This document shows, in pieces, positions 52,952 to 62,439 of a DNA stretch of 64,000 nt. The position numbers and the translations under genes are program-made. Origin of the DNA: Legionella rowbothamii (GTDB lineage Bacteria; Pseudomonadota; Gammaproteobacteria; Legionellales; Legionellaceae). A model generated the notes under the pieces. The model did not search any database. It had not been told where the DNA came from and worked only from the letters and a program-made list of their open reading frames with translations. Position 1 is the first letter of the stretch. Every line of letters starts with the position of its first letter. The stretch covers positions 620,001-684,000 of the forward strand of contig NZ_CAAAIM010000001.1 of assembly GCF_900639985.1 (NCBI RefSeq), given 5' to 3'.

Positions 52952-53968
52952 ATGAGAAAAAGCTATATGAAAAATACCTCTTTTGTATATGTAAAACAGA
53001 CTTCTGGGATTACACGAAAAAAACAAGGGAAAAACTTTGTTTACTACGATTCCAAAGGAAAAAGAATAACCGATTCAAAAACTTTAGAACGTATCAAACT
53101 ACTTGCTATTCCCCCAGCGTATACACATGTCTGGATATGTCCTAATGAGAAAGGACACATTCAAGCTATAGGACGAGACAATAAGAATAGAAAACAGTAT
53201 ATTTACCATGCTTCATGGGTGCAAATAAGGCAAGAACAAAAGTTTAAATCACTACTTGATTTTGGTGATTTTCTTTCTACTTTAAGAGAAAAAATCAATG
53301 AAGAGATAAGCAAACCTCCTACCCTTGATAAGAATCAAATCATTTGTTCTGTTCTTTTTTTAATAGATAATTACTCTGTAAGGATAGGAAATAATACTTA
53401 TGCTAAGCAAAATAAAACCTATGGTATTACTACGCTTAGAAAAAAACATCTGCGTCACAAAAAAAATGCTGTTTCTTTCGAATTTTTAGGAAAAAACAAG
53501 CATCCTTGGAGCTTTGACGTAACAGAAAAAAACCTCATTCAAATTTTGAAACATTGCACTCATATTCCAGGATATGAACTATTTAAATATTATAATGAAC
53601 AACAACATGTTTCGGTCATTACTTCACAAGATGTTAATGAATATTTGCAGCGAGTCACGCAACATCCTTTTACTGCAAAAGATTTCAGAACATGGATTGC
53701 CACAAGAGAATTTTTTGTTCGTGCTATTTCATTATTAGAAATGAAAAATTTAAAAATAACTCATATTAAACATAGTATGCTTGAGGTTGCGACATTACTA
53801 GGACATACTCCCTCTATTTGCAAAGCAAGTTACATTCACCCCCAAATTTTTGAATGGTTAAAAAATGGAAAATTGATGCAATGGAAAAGGAAAAACCAAA
53901 AAAATATTCAAACAAAAAAAACAGATGAACTTCTACTTCTATGGCTGAAGGAAATTTATCCTTCATAA
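52952..53968 (+). CDS. Poxvirus-type DNA topoisomerase IB
   Basis: Type IB topoisomerases relax DNA by a 3'-phosphotyrosyl nick. Short versions occur in some bacteria including Legionella relatives. The 338 residues have the N-terminal domain (GKRITDSKTLERIKLLAIPPAYTHVWICPNEKGHIQAIGRDNKNRKQYIYH) and the catalytic domain. The latter contains NYSVRIGNNTYAKQNKTYGITTLRKKHL with Arg and Lys (about residue 145), KDFRTWIATREFF (second Arg, about 247) and the nucleophile in SICKASYIHP (about 295). Start 52952 or the ATG five codons later are both possible. It diverges from the ligase-exonuclease pair, and the three could form a repair or DNA-handling neighbourhood. Confidence 0.92.
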   Translation: MRKSYMKNTSFVYVKQTSGITRKKQGKNFVYYDSKGKRITDSKTLERIKLLAIPPAYTHVWICPNEKGHIQAIGRDNKNRKQYIYHASWVQIRQEQKFKSLLDFGDFLSTLREKINEEISKPPTLDKNQIICSVLFLIDNYSVRIGNNTYAKQNKTYGITTLRKKHLRHKKNAVSFEFLGKNKHPWSFDVTEKNLIQILKHCTHIPGYELFKYYNEQQHVSVITSQDVNEYLQRVTQHPFTAKDFRTWIATREFFVRAISLLEMKNLKITHIKHSMLEVATLLGHTPSICKASYIHPQIFEWLKNGKLMQWKRKNQKNIQTKKTDELLLLWLKEIYPS

Positions 53969-54137
53969 TAAAACTTAAAATAAATTCAAGAAATTACTAA
54001 AGCGAATAATAGTTTCCCTCATGTGCTCTTGTGAAGAATACAGAGCTTAATAATTAATTGAACTTAAAATATTAATTTGCTAGCTATTATTTAATGAAAG
54101 CTATAGATTTAAAATTTAACATAATAATCATAATCCT

Positions 54138-55946
54138 ATGTCTGAAACTTTAGTCCTTGCATTTTCCTTAATATTAGTCACGGGTTTTCTATGTCAGTGG
54201 ATCGCATCCTACGTAAAGGTACCCGCTATTTTATTTTTATTACTTATCGGAATCTCTGTAGGACCTATCTTTCATTGGCTTAACCCAGATAAACAACTTG
54301 GTGAGTTATTATTTCCTTTCGTCTCGTTTTCAGTGGCTATCATTTTATTCGAAGGGAGTCTGACTCTTTCTTTTTCCAAAATTAGGGGCTTAGGTAGCGT
54401 TATACGCAATTTAATTAGCTGGGGAGCCTTGATAACATTTGTTTCGGTGGCAGTTTGTACTCATTTAATAATGAACATCTCTTGGGCGATTTCTTGTTTA
54501 TTTGCTTCATTAATGACCGTAACTGGACCTACTGTTATTGCTCCTATGTTAAGAATATTGCGGCCCAATTCCAATATTTCCAATGTATTACATTGGGAAG
54601 GAATATTAATTGATCCTATAGGGGCCATCTTAGCTGTTTTAGTGTTTGAAGTGCTTATTTCTAATAGCCTTGCAAAAGGAATTGCTGCAGGATTATTAGT
54701 TTTTGTAAAAATATCGCTTATGGGGGTCTTTTTCGGGCTAATAGGAGGCGTGTGTTTAGGAATAGCTTTTAAAAAATTCTGGATTCCCCAGCATTTACAT
54801 AATTTCGCTGTTCTTGCAATGATTGGAATTATATTCTCAAGTGCCAATTATTTGGTTTCAGAATCAGGAATTTTAGCGATAACAATAATGGGGGTAACTT
54901 TAGCGAATTTTAAAAAAATTGAATTGGAACATGTTTTAAATTTTAAAGAAAGCCTCAGTATTGTCTTAGTGTCCTGTTTATTTATTGTGCTCTCCGCACG
55001 AATTAATTTATTCTCGTTTATAGAATTAGGCTACTCGGCCTTAGTTCTTTTTCTTATAATCCAGTTTTTAATACGCCCTCTAAACGTTTATATTTCTTCT
55101 TGGGGTTCTGATTTAACGATCCCTGAAAGGCATGTAATATCATGGATAGCCCCACGTGGTATTATCGCAGCAGCTATTTCCTCCTTATTTGCCATAAAAT
55201 TAGCTCAGCTCAATTATCCTGACGCAGAAAAATTAGTGCCTCTGACCTTTTTTATGATCATTTCAACTATTGTATTACAAAGCCTCACAGCAAAAACAAT
55301 AGCCACAAAATTAAAGGTTGCAGAACCTAAGCCACAAGGATTTCTTATTGTGGGTGCTAATAAAGTAGCCCAAGCAATTGCGGTGCAACTTAAAGAAAAT
55401 AGTATTTATACTTGTCTGATTGATGAGCAATGGGATCAACTTAATGAAGCACGAATGAAGGATCTAGCGACATTATGGGGGAATCCTGTATCACAATACA
55501 TTGAAGAGAAAATAAATTTAATTCAAATTAAACAATTATTAATTATTACTCCCTATTTAGATTTAAATATTCTTACTGCGAAACATTATCGCTCTATTTT
55601 CTCTGAAAAAGATATTTTTTCTATTCAAACCGTAATACCACAACCAGGACAAAAGGAAGATAAATTTAATTTTAAAAACAGTGGCAGAGTACTTTTTAAT
55701 TCGACTTTAACCTACCAAAACATAGATAAGCTATTAGCTGAAGGGGCAAAAATTAAGACCACTACAATTACGGAGCAATTTTCTTTTGAAGATTATCAAG
55801 CAAAAAGTAATGTAAATTATCCTTTATTTGCAATCGATCCTAAAAACACCATTCACGTATTTTCTGAAGAAAATGACTTTAAACCAATTAAAGATTGGAA
55901 AATAATTGGCTTGCAATTTGAAACTAAAAATTCGACTGCTATTTAG
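54138..55946 (+). CDS. CPA1-type Na+/H+ or K+/H+ antiporter with TrkA-N-like domain
   Basis: This is a 602-residue inner-membrane antiporter. Residues 1-390 hold about 12-13 hydrophobic segments with family motifs VPAILFLLLIGISVGP (about 27), IILFEGSLTLSF (about 68), TVTGPTVIAPMLR (about 127), WEGILIDPIGAILAVLVFE (about 152) and SWIAPRGIIAAAISSLFA (about 333). Residues about 405-600 form a cytosolic nucleotide-binding domain (GFLIVGANKVAQAIAVQLKE with a Rossmann-like GxNxxA start) that likely senses NAD(H) or nucleotides. It is monocistronic. Which cation it moves cannot be read from the sequence. Confidence 0.9.
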   Translation: MSETLVLAFSLILVTGFLCQWIASYVKVPAILFLLLIGISVGPIFHWLNPDKQLGELLFPFVSFSVAIILFEGSLTLSFSKIRGLGSVIRNLISWGALITFVSVAVCTHLIMNISWAISCLFASLMTVTGPTVIAPMLRILRPNSNISNVLHWEGILIDPIGAILAVLVFEVLISNSLAKGIAAGLLVFVKISLMGVFFGLIGGVCLGIAFKKFWIPQHLHNFAVLAMIGIIFSSANYLVSESGILAITIMGVTLANFKKIELEHVLNFKESLSIVLVSCLFIVLSARINLFSFIELGYSALVLFLIIQFLIRPLNVYISSWGSDLTIPERHVISWIAPRGIIAAAISSLFAIKLAQLNYPDAEKLVPLTFFMIISTIVLQSLTAKTIATKLKVAEPKPQGFLIVGANKVAQAIAVQLKENSIYTCLIDEQWDQLNEARMKDLATLWGNPVSQYIEEKINLIQIKQLLIITPYLDLNILTAKHYRSIFSEKDIFSIQTVIPQPGQKEDKFNFKNSGRVLFNSTLTYQNIDKLLAEGAKIKTTTITEQFSFEDYQAKSNVNYPLFAIDPKNTIHVFSEENDFKPIKDWKIIGLQFETKNSTAI

Positions 55947-56108
55947 GATAAAAAACAAATGGCGCAGCACATAACAGAAGAAAGAATGGGAGAAATTATA
56001 ATACTATTCATGCTTCCATTTCATAGATTGTGCTCGCATCTATTCCCAATAAAACATCCGCTCGGCATCTTGGCTTAAGATTAATTGTTTTATCACTAAT
56101 ACTGTTAT

Positions 56109-56303
56109 TCAAATTTTTTGAACCACTTTATAACAATGTGAAGACATTCCTGAAACTAAAGATGCATTAAGCAATAGCTTGAAAAGCCCTTGATACATCA
56201 CATTAAAACCCAATGCCCCCATTATAGTCATCGCATCACAAATTAGCTCATGTTGCCTTAATGTTAATCCGTTATAATCCAAGCAACTAGAAAAACACTT
56301 CAT
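56109..56303 (-). CDS. Possible small protein of unknown function
   Basis: A 64-residue frame (MKCFSSCLDYNGLTLRQHEL...) divergent from the next gene by 8 bp. It is compositionally like coding sequence (helix-forming, few rare runs) but has no recognisable domain. Its start would occupy the promoter region of 56312, so it may be a remnant. Confidence 0.25.
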   Translation of the reverse strand: MKCFSSCLDYNGLTLRQHELICDAMTIMGALGFNVMYQGLFKLLLNASLVSGMSSHCYKVVQKI

Positions 56304-56311
56304 TTTTTATC

Positions 56312-57913
56312 ATGAAATATTTAAAAAGTATTACAGTCTATTATTGGAGTGCAAATCATATTGCTCTTAATGTTACGCAAGCCGAACATGCTTATGAAAA
56401 TGGTCAATTTTTCGCTGAGTATGACGAAAACGGTAAGATAGTTCATGCTGACAATTTCCGTGCGCTTACTCATAATAGTGATTCAGAGTTACGATGTACA
56501 TCCAATCATACCCCAGAAATACTTAAGGATTTGATTAACACATGGTTTGACAATAAAAAGCCCAAAATCCCTTCAATAATCGACGATTTTTGGGAAGATT
56601 GTTCACTTTACATTCGTGAAAATCAGATAGAACTATTAAAATCTCTGTATCAAATTATGCTTGCGCATCAGGTATTTGATGATGATGAAGATTTGGAAGA
56701 TGGGTATGATGAAGACCCCTCGCCAAATAAAATTAACGTATTAAAGCAATTAGGAATGGATACAACAACTGGCTCAGAAAAACGTGCTCAATCTTTAGTT
56801 AAAGCAGAACAGCATGAAGCCTTACGTCCTCTAATAGCGCAACTGCAAAATGAGAAAACTGCCCTTGAAAAAAAATACCTCATTTTAAACTGTGTTGAGC
56901 AACTAAAAGTTCAAAAAGGCCTGGGCATGGATTTAGAAGGCGGTGATGAAGAGCCCATATATGGTAAATTACCTATTATAGAATGGGTTATACCCGCGGG
57001 AAATTCACTTACCTTAGATGATAACGATAATGATTATCTTGAGCATCTAAACTTATTTGGATTAAGTATAAAAGGAATAGAAAGTGGTATAAAAAAATTT
57101 GAAAACCCACAAAACATTATTCACCACGGCGTTCATGAGACTTATTATAAATTTTTTAGTCGATATCATAATTGCTCAGGATATTCTCGTTTTTTACTGG
57201 AACAAGGGGGTATCACCTCCTTTTGCTCCACCCACGAACTGGAAAAATTCGGTGTAACAGATCCGGCCTTATATAGCGCTTACATTGCTAAAGTTCAGGA
57301 CAAAATAATAGCACTCAATGAACAAGCTCGAGACTTAATGAGAAATGCAGGTATTATTCCTAAACCCCTGGATACGATAGATACTAATTATTTAAAAGTC
57401 TTCAAAAAAGGCGAATCAAAATATGATGAATTGCCCATAGCGATTAAAAAGAGCATTGATGAGTACAATAATGAATTAGTCAATGTGAGCTATGAACATA
57501 AAATAAATTTGTTAGCCAATCTAATCCGCATCTTACATAGCAATGGGATAAAACAGCCCGAGGTCATCGATGCGATTCAAAAAGAAATTAGAAGAAATTA
57601 TGAAATTGATTTTGATGCTCAATTTTCTTATAACCAATCATTCCAGCTAAAGTGTCTGGGGGCACTAGCCGCACTCAGCGCGCAAGCATTAGCGGTTGGC
57701 ATACTGGCCATCGCAGTTCCACACTTGATTCCAATAACTTTAGTTGCAGCCATAATTACAACAACAGTAGCTACTGTCTCTCTTGTTATCTCCATAGGAG
57801 TATTCTCGCAAAAAATACAACCTCAAAGACCATCTACTGAGCTAAATAACAGCATGTGCAGAGAAAATAGCCTAAGTGAGAGTAATGAGCAAGCCCTGAC
57901 CCCACCCGGATAA
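56312..57913 (+). CDS. Unknown protein with C-terminal membrane hairpin, candidate effector
   Basis: I do not recognise this 533-residue protein. The N-terminal 120 residues are mixed strand/helix. An acidic stretch (FDDDEDLEDGYDEDPSP, about 118-134) is followed by a probable coiled coil (EALRPLIAQLQNEKTALEKKYLILN, about 170-195). A central domain with a GYSRFLLEQGGITSFCSTHEL segment comes next (about 288). Near the C-terminus two hydrophobic helices (LGALAALSAQALAVGILAIAVP and ITLVAAIITTTVATVSLVISIG, about 448-500) form a hairpin, then a Ser/Asn-rich tail. This layout is common among Legionella effectors that sit in host membranes; that remains inference. Confidence 0.55.
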   Translation: MKYLKSITVYYWSANHIALNVTQAEHAYENGQFFAEYDENGKIVHADNFRALTHNSDSELRCTSNHTPEILKDLINTWFDNKKPKIPSIIDDFWEDCSLYIRENQIELLKSLYQIMLAHQVFDDDEDLEDGYDEDPSPNKINVLKQLGMDTTTGSEKRAQSLVKAEQHEALRPLIAQLQNEKTALEKKYLILNCVEQLKVQKGLGMDLEGGDEEPIYGKLPIIEWVIPAGNSLTLDDNDNDYLEHLNLFGLSIKGIESGIKKFENPQNIIHHGVHETYYKFFSRYHNCSGYSRFLLEQGGITSFCSTHELEKFGVTDPALYSAYIAKVQDKIIALNEQARDLMRNAGIIPKPLDTIDTNYLKVFKKGESKYDELPIAIKKSIDEYNNELVNVSYEHKINLLANLIRILHSNGIKQPEVIDAIQKEIRRNYEIDFDAQFSYNQSFQLKCLGALAALSAQALAVGILAIAVPHLIPITLVAAIITTTVATVSLVISIGVFSQKIQPQRPSTELNNSMCRENSLSESNEQALTPPG

Positions 57914-58029
57914 TTCATTGTAGCTTGAGGTGCAGTGCACAGTATAATCCAGGCTAGAAAACTCACTGATTTCGTCATAACACTAACTCATGTTATAGTG
58001 ACAATCCAGGATCTTATTCGAATACGGAC

Positions 58030-59094
58030 ATGCTTAATTTCTTATTTCACCCAATTGCTAGCTTCAGAAAATGGTATTTAATCTCTCAAACAACCACTTA
58101 TATATGGAATAAGGAATATGCTTACTCCATTCTTAATCAACATCCAGATAAATTACCTTTAATTGAAAAATTATACGCCATTAGTCGGCTTTATGACCCC
58201 ATCTGGGGACGCTTAGCGACTGAGCCTCGTCTGTGGGCAGGGATAAATGCTCTGTTTGAGCATAATATGCTTACTAGAGAATTGGTGGATTGGTTATTAA
58301 GGAAAAAAAAATTTCCTACCAATACAGTCATTGCCGGGTATGAAGCCATTCGCGCTTACACCCTTTCTCCAGATGATTTTTTTCTAAGATACAACAAATA
58401 CAATCACATTATTCCCCTATTAATTGAACATGCACCGCTATTAAAGTGGTTGTTAGATGCGCGCTTAATAACAATGAGTGGCTTAGATTATTGGCTGTCT
58501 TCTCCAGAAAAACTCCCCAAAGAATTGTTATATACCCATAACGACGTCAAATTAGTAGAGCTTTTACATAAGTATGGCTTGATTACGCCAGGAGAACTAG
58601 TTCCTCAGGGTGAATGGAAAAAATTAGGTTCCTTTCCTCACTCCCAATTCGTAATACTCCTGAAGCTTGAATCTGCAGGATTACTAAATGAAGAAAACAT
58701 GCAAAGAATCAGTTCTTGGTATAAAGATTTGCCTCTGTTAAATAATGCCTATCAGGACGAAGACGAATTTAAGCTTTGGGCTTCTCTGTTATTAGACGCC
58801 ACTACTGAGCGCAACCTATTTATCAAAGCAGGAACAGCACGTTTTAGCAAAAATCTTGGCACCTTAAAACAGGAGGAGTCATTAAATTCATTCTGGGAAC
58901 GTTGCCAGAACATTGACAACCAAGATGTAACCGATACAAATGCTTATAATACACTCGCCAATTTGAGTAAATTAGCTACCTTGGAACATCGATTTTTTCC
59001 GCCATCAGCTCCTGGGAAACCACACTCAGAGCAGCAGAGCTATCTCATCGATATAGGAATTCACTCGACGGAGACTAGAGTATTTGTAAGGTAA
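58030..59094 (+). CDS. Unknown alpha-helical protein
   Basis: The 354 residues have no recognised domain. The composition is Leu/Trp/Tyr-rich with many short helices, for example GRLATEPRLWAGINALFEHNMLT, ELVDWLLRKKK and PLLIEHAPLLKWLLDARLITMSGLDYWL. Repeats of the type WLL..(K/R)...T suggest a helical solenoid. No membrane segment or signal peptide is visible. It follows the membrane-hairpin protein by 116 bp on the same strand and may be expressed with it. Confidence 0.5.
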   Translation: MLNFLFHPIASFRKWYLISQTTTYIWNKEYAYSILNQHPDKLPLIEKLYAISRLYDPIWGRLATEPRLWAGINALFEHNMLTRELVDWLLRKKKFPTNTVIAGYEAIRAYTLSPDDFFLRYNKYNHIIPLLIEHAPLLKWLLDARLITMSGLDYWLSSPEKLPKELLYTHNDVKLVELLHKYGLITPGELVPQGEWKKLGSFPHSQFVILLKLESAGLLNEENMQRISSWYKDLPLLNNAYQDEDEFKLWASLLLDATTERNLFIKAGTARFSKNLGTLKQEESLNSFWERCQNIDNQDVTDTNAYNTLANLSKLATLEHRFFPPSAPGKPHSEQQSYLIDIGIHSTETRVFVR

Positions 59095-59144
59095 GTGGAC
59101 ATAGCCCGTCTTAGCGCAGCGTAATACGAGCTGCATGATGCACA

Positions 59145-60380
59145 TTAATAGCTAAGTTCACTGCGTAAATCCCCATATTTTTTCCCCGTAAAATAAATAA
59201 AGATCAAGCATAAAACAGCGCAAATGCTTATTGGAATACCCGGGTTTAAATGGTTTTCAGAAGTTATAATTAACGAAGGCATCAAGCCCCCAAATAGAGT
59301 CAAACTCAGATTATAAGAGACAGCAAGCGCCCTACCACGTTGGCTTAATCGAAACTGTGTGACCATGTAGGCCGGCAGTGCAGCATTAAGTAATGCTTGT
59401 ATGAGGGCGAAAAAAATTAACGCAACAATACAAAACGTACTATCAACCCTAGGCAATACGGCAAAAACAACATAGGAAAAGGATAAGTAAAGTAATGAGG
59501 CCATAGTTATTTGTCTCATTACGCCAAATTTATCCGCTAAAATCCCAGCAAATGGTAAAGCACTAAGATAGGTTAAAATGGCAATAAATGTGATTAAAAT
59601 CGATTGCTTATGAGAATATAAATTTAATGAAGTGGACAAAAAGGTAGGCATAAAAATAAAAGTAATATAAAAAGCAGATGCAGATAAATTGGTGACTATA
59701 AATGCTCCTAATAATTCCCGCTTATAATTTTTAATAAGATCTCTAAAACTCGGAATTACCTGAACCTCACTAGGAATAAAATCCTCAATTTGGTTCCTAA
59801 TAAAGAGCAAAATAACACAGCTCAATGCGCCAATTACAAATGGAATGCGCCAAGCATACTGAATAACTTGCTCATGAGGCACCAAATAAAGAAGAATAAA
59901 AATACTAAGGTTAGCTAATAAAAGTCCGACGCTACCACCAACAAAGGCGAAACTTCCAGAAAAAGCAGGAGATTTTTTCCCCTGCTCTACAGACATAATA
60001 ATCGCCGAAGAATATTCTCCAGAAATGGATAATCCTTGAATTATTCTACAAATGATAAGGCCAGCACCATAATACATACTCATAATAGACACAGGCAGCA
60101 AACCAATTGCTGATGTAGCTAAGGTCATAAATAACGTTGAAAAAATTAATACTCGTTTCCGACCCAAATGGTCGATTAAATAGCCAAAGCCAATCGCCCC
60201 TAAAGGTTTAACAACATAACTGACAACATACGCCAAAATAGTAAAACTAATAGCAGTACTTTTTTCCTGAGAAGAAAAAAATACTTCTGATAAAATCGGA
60301 ATAAGTAAAGGAAACACTGTAAAATCATAGACCTCAATCAACGTTCCTAAAAATGCCGAAAACAAAGTAACCTTTTTCAT
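59145..60380 (-). CDS. MFS transporter of the metabolite:H+ symporter type
   Basis: This is a 12-helix inner-membrane symporter. From the ATG at 60380 (MKKVTLFSAFLGTLIEVYDFTVF) it has 411 residues; the open frame adds ten more. The sequence fits the MHS/ProP-like branch: GTLIEVYDFTVFPLL in helix 1, the loop 2-3 motif GYLIDHLGRKRVL, and RIIQGLSISGEYSSAIIMSVE in helix 4, which matches the RxxQGxxxGGE signature. A further AGILADKFGVMRQ loop follows helix 8. Legionella has many such transporters for amino acids and organic acids; the substrate here is not evident. A palindromic repeat lies upstream. Confidence 0.88.
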   Translation of the reverse strand: MKKVTLFSAFLGTLIEVYDFTVFPLLIPILSEVFFSSQEKSTAISFTILAYVVSYVVKPLGAIGFGYLIDHLGRKRVLIFSTLFMTLATSAIGLLPVSIMSMYYGAGLIICRIIQGLSISGEYSSAIIMSVEQGKKSPAFSGSFAFVGGSVGLLLANLSIFILLYLVPHEQVIQYAWRIPFVIGALSCVILLFIRNQIEDFIPSEVQVIPSFRDLIKNYKRELLGAFIVTNLSASAFYITFIFMPTFLSTSLNLYSHKQSILITFIAILTYLSALPFAGILADKFGVMRQITMASLLYLSFSYVVFAVLPRVDSTFCIVALIFFALIQALLNAALPAYMVTQFRLSQRGRALAVSYNLSLTLFGGLMPSLIITSENHLNPGIPISICAVLCLIFIYFTGKKYGDLRSELSY

Positions 60381-60446
60381 GTACATCCAAACAAAATTTG
60401 ATGAGATCATTGTAACACTGGATGCAAAAAAGCAGCAGCAAACATA

Positions 60447-60467
60447 GGCTGGGCTGATAAGCCCAGC
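60447..60467. repeat. CTGGGCT..AGCCCAG palindrome
   Basis: A single copy with core GCTGGGCTGATAAGCCCAGC, preceded by TAG as at 24464. It lies upstream of the MFS gene and downstream of the next minus-strand gene. Confidence 0.75.
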
Positions 60468-60918
60468 ATTTATTGATCAATATCACCCGATTAAATAGAA
60501 GCCCCTATTCTTTAGCTTATAGGTTTGTAACTTTACTTCCAGCATAACAAGCTCCATAAATAATCTTATTATCATTAAGAGAGCATTTATGCCTACATAG
60601 TACGAACTCCTTGAAATTAATAAAAAATGCTCCTCCAGAGAAAATGAGACTGTAAATCCAGAGTCTATAATGCCTGAACAAGACCATCCTCATCGAGGCT
60701 AAAATAAAATGAATATCCCTGTGCTTGCAAAAGATGGTACACAATGATGCCAGTAGTAGTGGAAATTACGCATTCTAACCCCTCAAGAGCAATGGAGACG
60801 GTCCCAGACTGTCTCCTGTCCTTTTAAATAAATTTAATCTGATTGACTTAACTCGTCCAAAAATCGGAGCGTTGAGAAATTAAGAGCACGCGGAGCTTTA
60901 CCCTTCGCCCTCACTCAA
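60468..60918. other. Gene-free spacer with one hairpin
   Basis: No supported gene in 450 bp. GGAGACGGTC and GACTGTCTCC at about 60791-60813 form a 10-bp stem with one mismatch around 3 nt, followed by TTTTAAATAAATTT on the plus strand. A frame with no start codon on the minus strand (60690-60830) reads like a fragment of coding sequence but I cannot assign it. Confidence 0.35.
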
Positions 60919-62439
60919 TCACATTCCTAAGTATTTTTTCTTCTCGTAAATCTCTTGAGCATAATGGCCTACATTAATTGCAGGGATGCATACAGTAAAT
61001 TTATTTTCATATTTTATAACTAAAGAATTAAGAGAGAACTCATCAAGGTTTTCTTTAACTTTCAAAGCTTCATTTTCTGTAGCACATTCCACTAGCGCAT
61101 CAACGGTATATTCAGGGTAATAACGCAACTTTCCTTTAAAAGAAATACCTGTTAGTTCTTGTATTAAAAGAAGATTTTGGTTACTAACCTCATTAGGTTG
61201 ATAAGTTTGTGTGGCAATTGTTGCTGAGGGAGTAAAAAAAGTACTAACCGTAGGTTTCTTTTCACTCATCGACCTTATGAATTTCATTAGCTTGTTTGTT
61301 TCAGGGATAGACAATATTACATCGAAATTTGTTGGAATGGCGCTATTGTCTAAGAATGTAGTGGATTGCAATAGAGGTCTTATTTTTCGACAACCCCTCA
61401 CAAAATTTTCACTTAAGTCAGGTATAAAATAAGTGCCTTTACTTCCATCATAGCAAAGAAAGTAAAAAGATGTTTGATGACTATCGTAGATACTTACTGT
61501 TCGAATCTCTTCGTTGGGTGTTTTTGTTTGAGAACTAATAATAAACATTTTTCCAGTATTAATATCAAAAACAAAATCACGAAGTTTAGAATCTCCATAT
61601 AAAGCGTTTTTCTGATAGCCTAAATCTAATAACTCAAAACCCTGCCTACTAAACATTAAATCCAAAGTAGCGATGAACTCTTTTTCATCCTTAATCTCTT
61701 TTTTAAATAGAGCATCAAGCATAGAAATTTTATGTCTATCTGTCATATCAAATGCTTCTTTGGCTTGAGAGAGCATAGCAGCCATTAATTGCAACTTAGA
61801 AGTGCATTCCACTGATTTACTTTTCAAATCGCTAACTTTTTTTCCTAAAATATATTGTTCATTGAGTGGTCGGTTATAAAGCCGGCGAAACGTGATATCA
61901 GCCTTTTCAATAATTTTATTAAGTATAAAGGCAGGTTTATCTTCTGAACTAAATTTATTATTCTCAATTAATTTCTGGTGGGTTATTTCTATATTAATAG
62001 CTAAGGTTTTTGCTGCTTCAAAAATATTTTTTACTATATTATTTAAAGTTTGCTCTGATTGCTTACTCGGTATGCCGCCCACCAAGCTTACCTTAATATC
62101 ATGTTTCGAATTGAACCGTTTTATTAAATCCGTAAGATTAATATTATTCGTATTATCAAAATGAATTATTAAATGATCGGTTTCACTATGAATGTAAGCA
62201 ACAATACAACCTATTACATTTTTTGAACCCACATACTTTATCTCGCTAGGAGCATAATATTGATCAAGGTAGAAGGATTCTCTTTGCAAACATAAACCAA
62301 TTTCATGCTTATTACAGACAAGCATCTCATCGGAACTTATTTCTGGCTCAGGTAATTTTTTTACTCGCTCAATCATTTCACTCATTGCTTGGTCAGACAA
62401 TCTATCTTTAAATAATTTGCGATTGATTATAATAGGCAT
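60919..62439 (-). CDS. Unknown protein with a CheD-like segment, candidate effector
   Basis: The 506-residue protein has no signal peptide or membrane segment. Residues about 70-155 resemble the CheD glutamine-deamidase fold: KNVIGCIVAYIHSETDHLIIHFD has a cysteine after glycine and, 15 residues on, a histidine before phenylalanine. Next come a VSLVGG strand and a helix-strand unit (TLNNIVKNIFEAAKTLAINIEITHQKL) like the last part of CheD. Residues 165-270 are helical (KLQLMAAMLSQAKEAFDM). The C-terminal half (ALYGDSKLRDFVFDINTGKMFIISSQ...) is unassigned. Deamidase folds are used by several bacterial toxins, so a host-directed deamidase is a testable guess. It stands alone. Confidence 0.5.
   Translation of the reverse strand: MPIIINRKLFKDRLSDQAMSEMIERVKKLPEPEISSDEMLVCNKHEIGLCLQRESFYLDQYYAPSEIKYVGSKNVIGCIVAYIHSETDHLIIHFDNTNNINLTDLIKRFNSKHDIKVSLVGGIPSKQSEQTLNNIVKNIFEAAKTLAINIEITHQKLIENNKFSSEDKPAFILNKIIEKADITFRRLYNRPLNEQYILGKKVSDLKSKSVECTSKLQLMAAMLSQAKEAFDMTDRHKISMLDALFKKEIKDEKEFIATLDLMFSRQGFELLDLGYQKNALYGDSKLRDFVFDINTGKMFIISSQTKTPNEEIRTVSIYDSHQTSFYFLCYDGSKGTYFIPDLSENFVRGCRKIRPLLQSTTFLDNSAIPTNFDVILSIPETNKLMKFIRSMSEKKPTVSTFFTPSATIATQTYQPNEVSNQNLLLIQELTGISFKGKLRYYPEYTVDALVECATENEALKVKENLDEFSLNSLVIKYENKFTVCIPAINVGHYAQEIYEKKKYLGM

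Noticed and set aside
60517..60744. 75-residue minus-strand frame
   Set aside because: Cysteine-rich with no domain; another frame in the same stretch looks more like decayed coding sequence, so no gene is supported.
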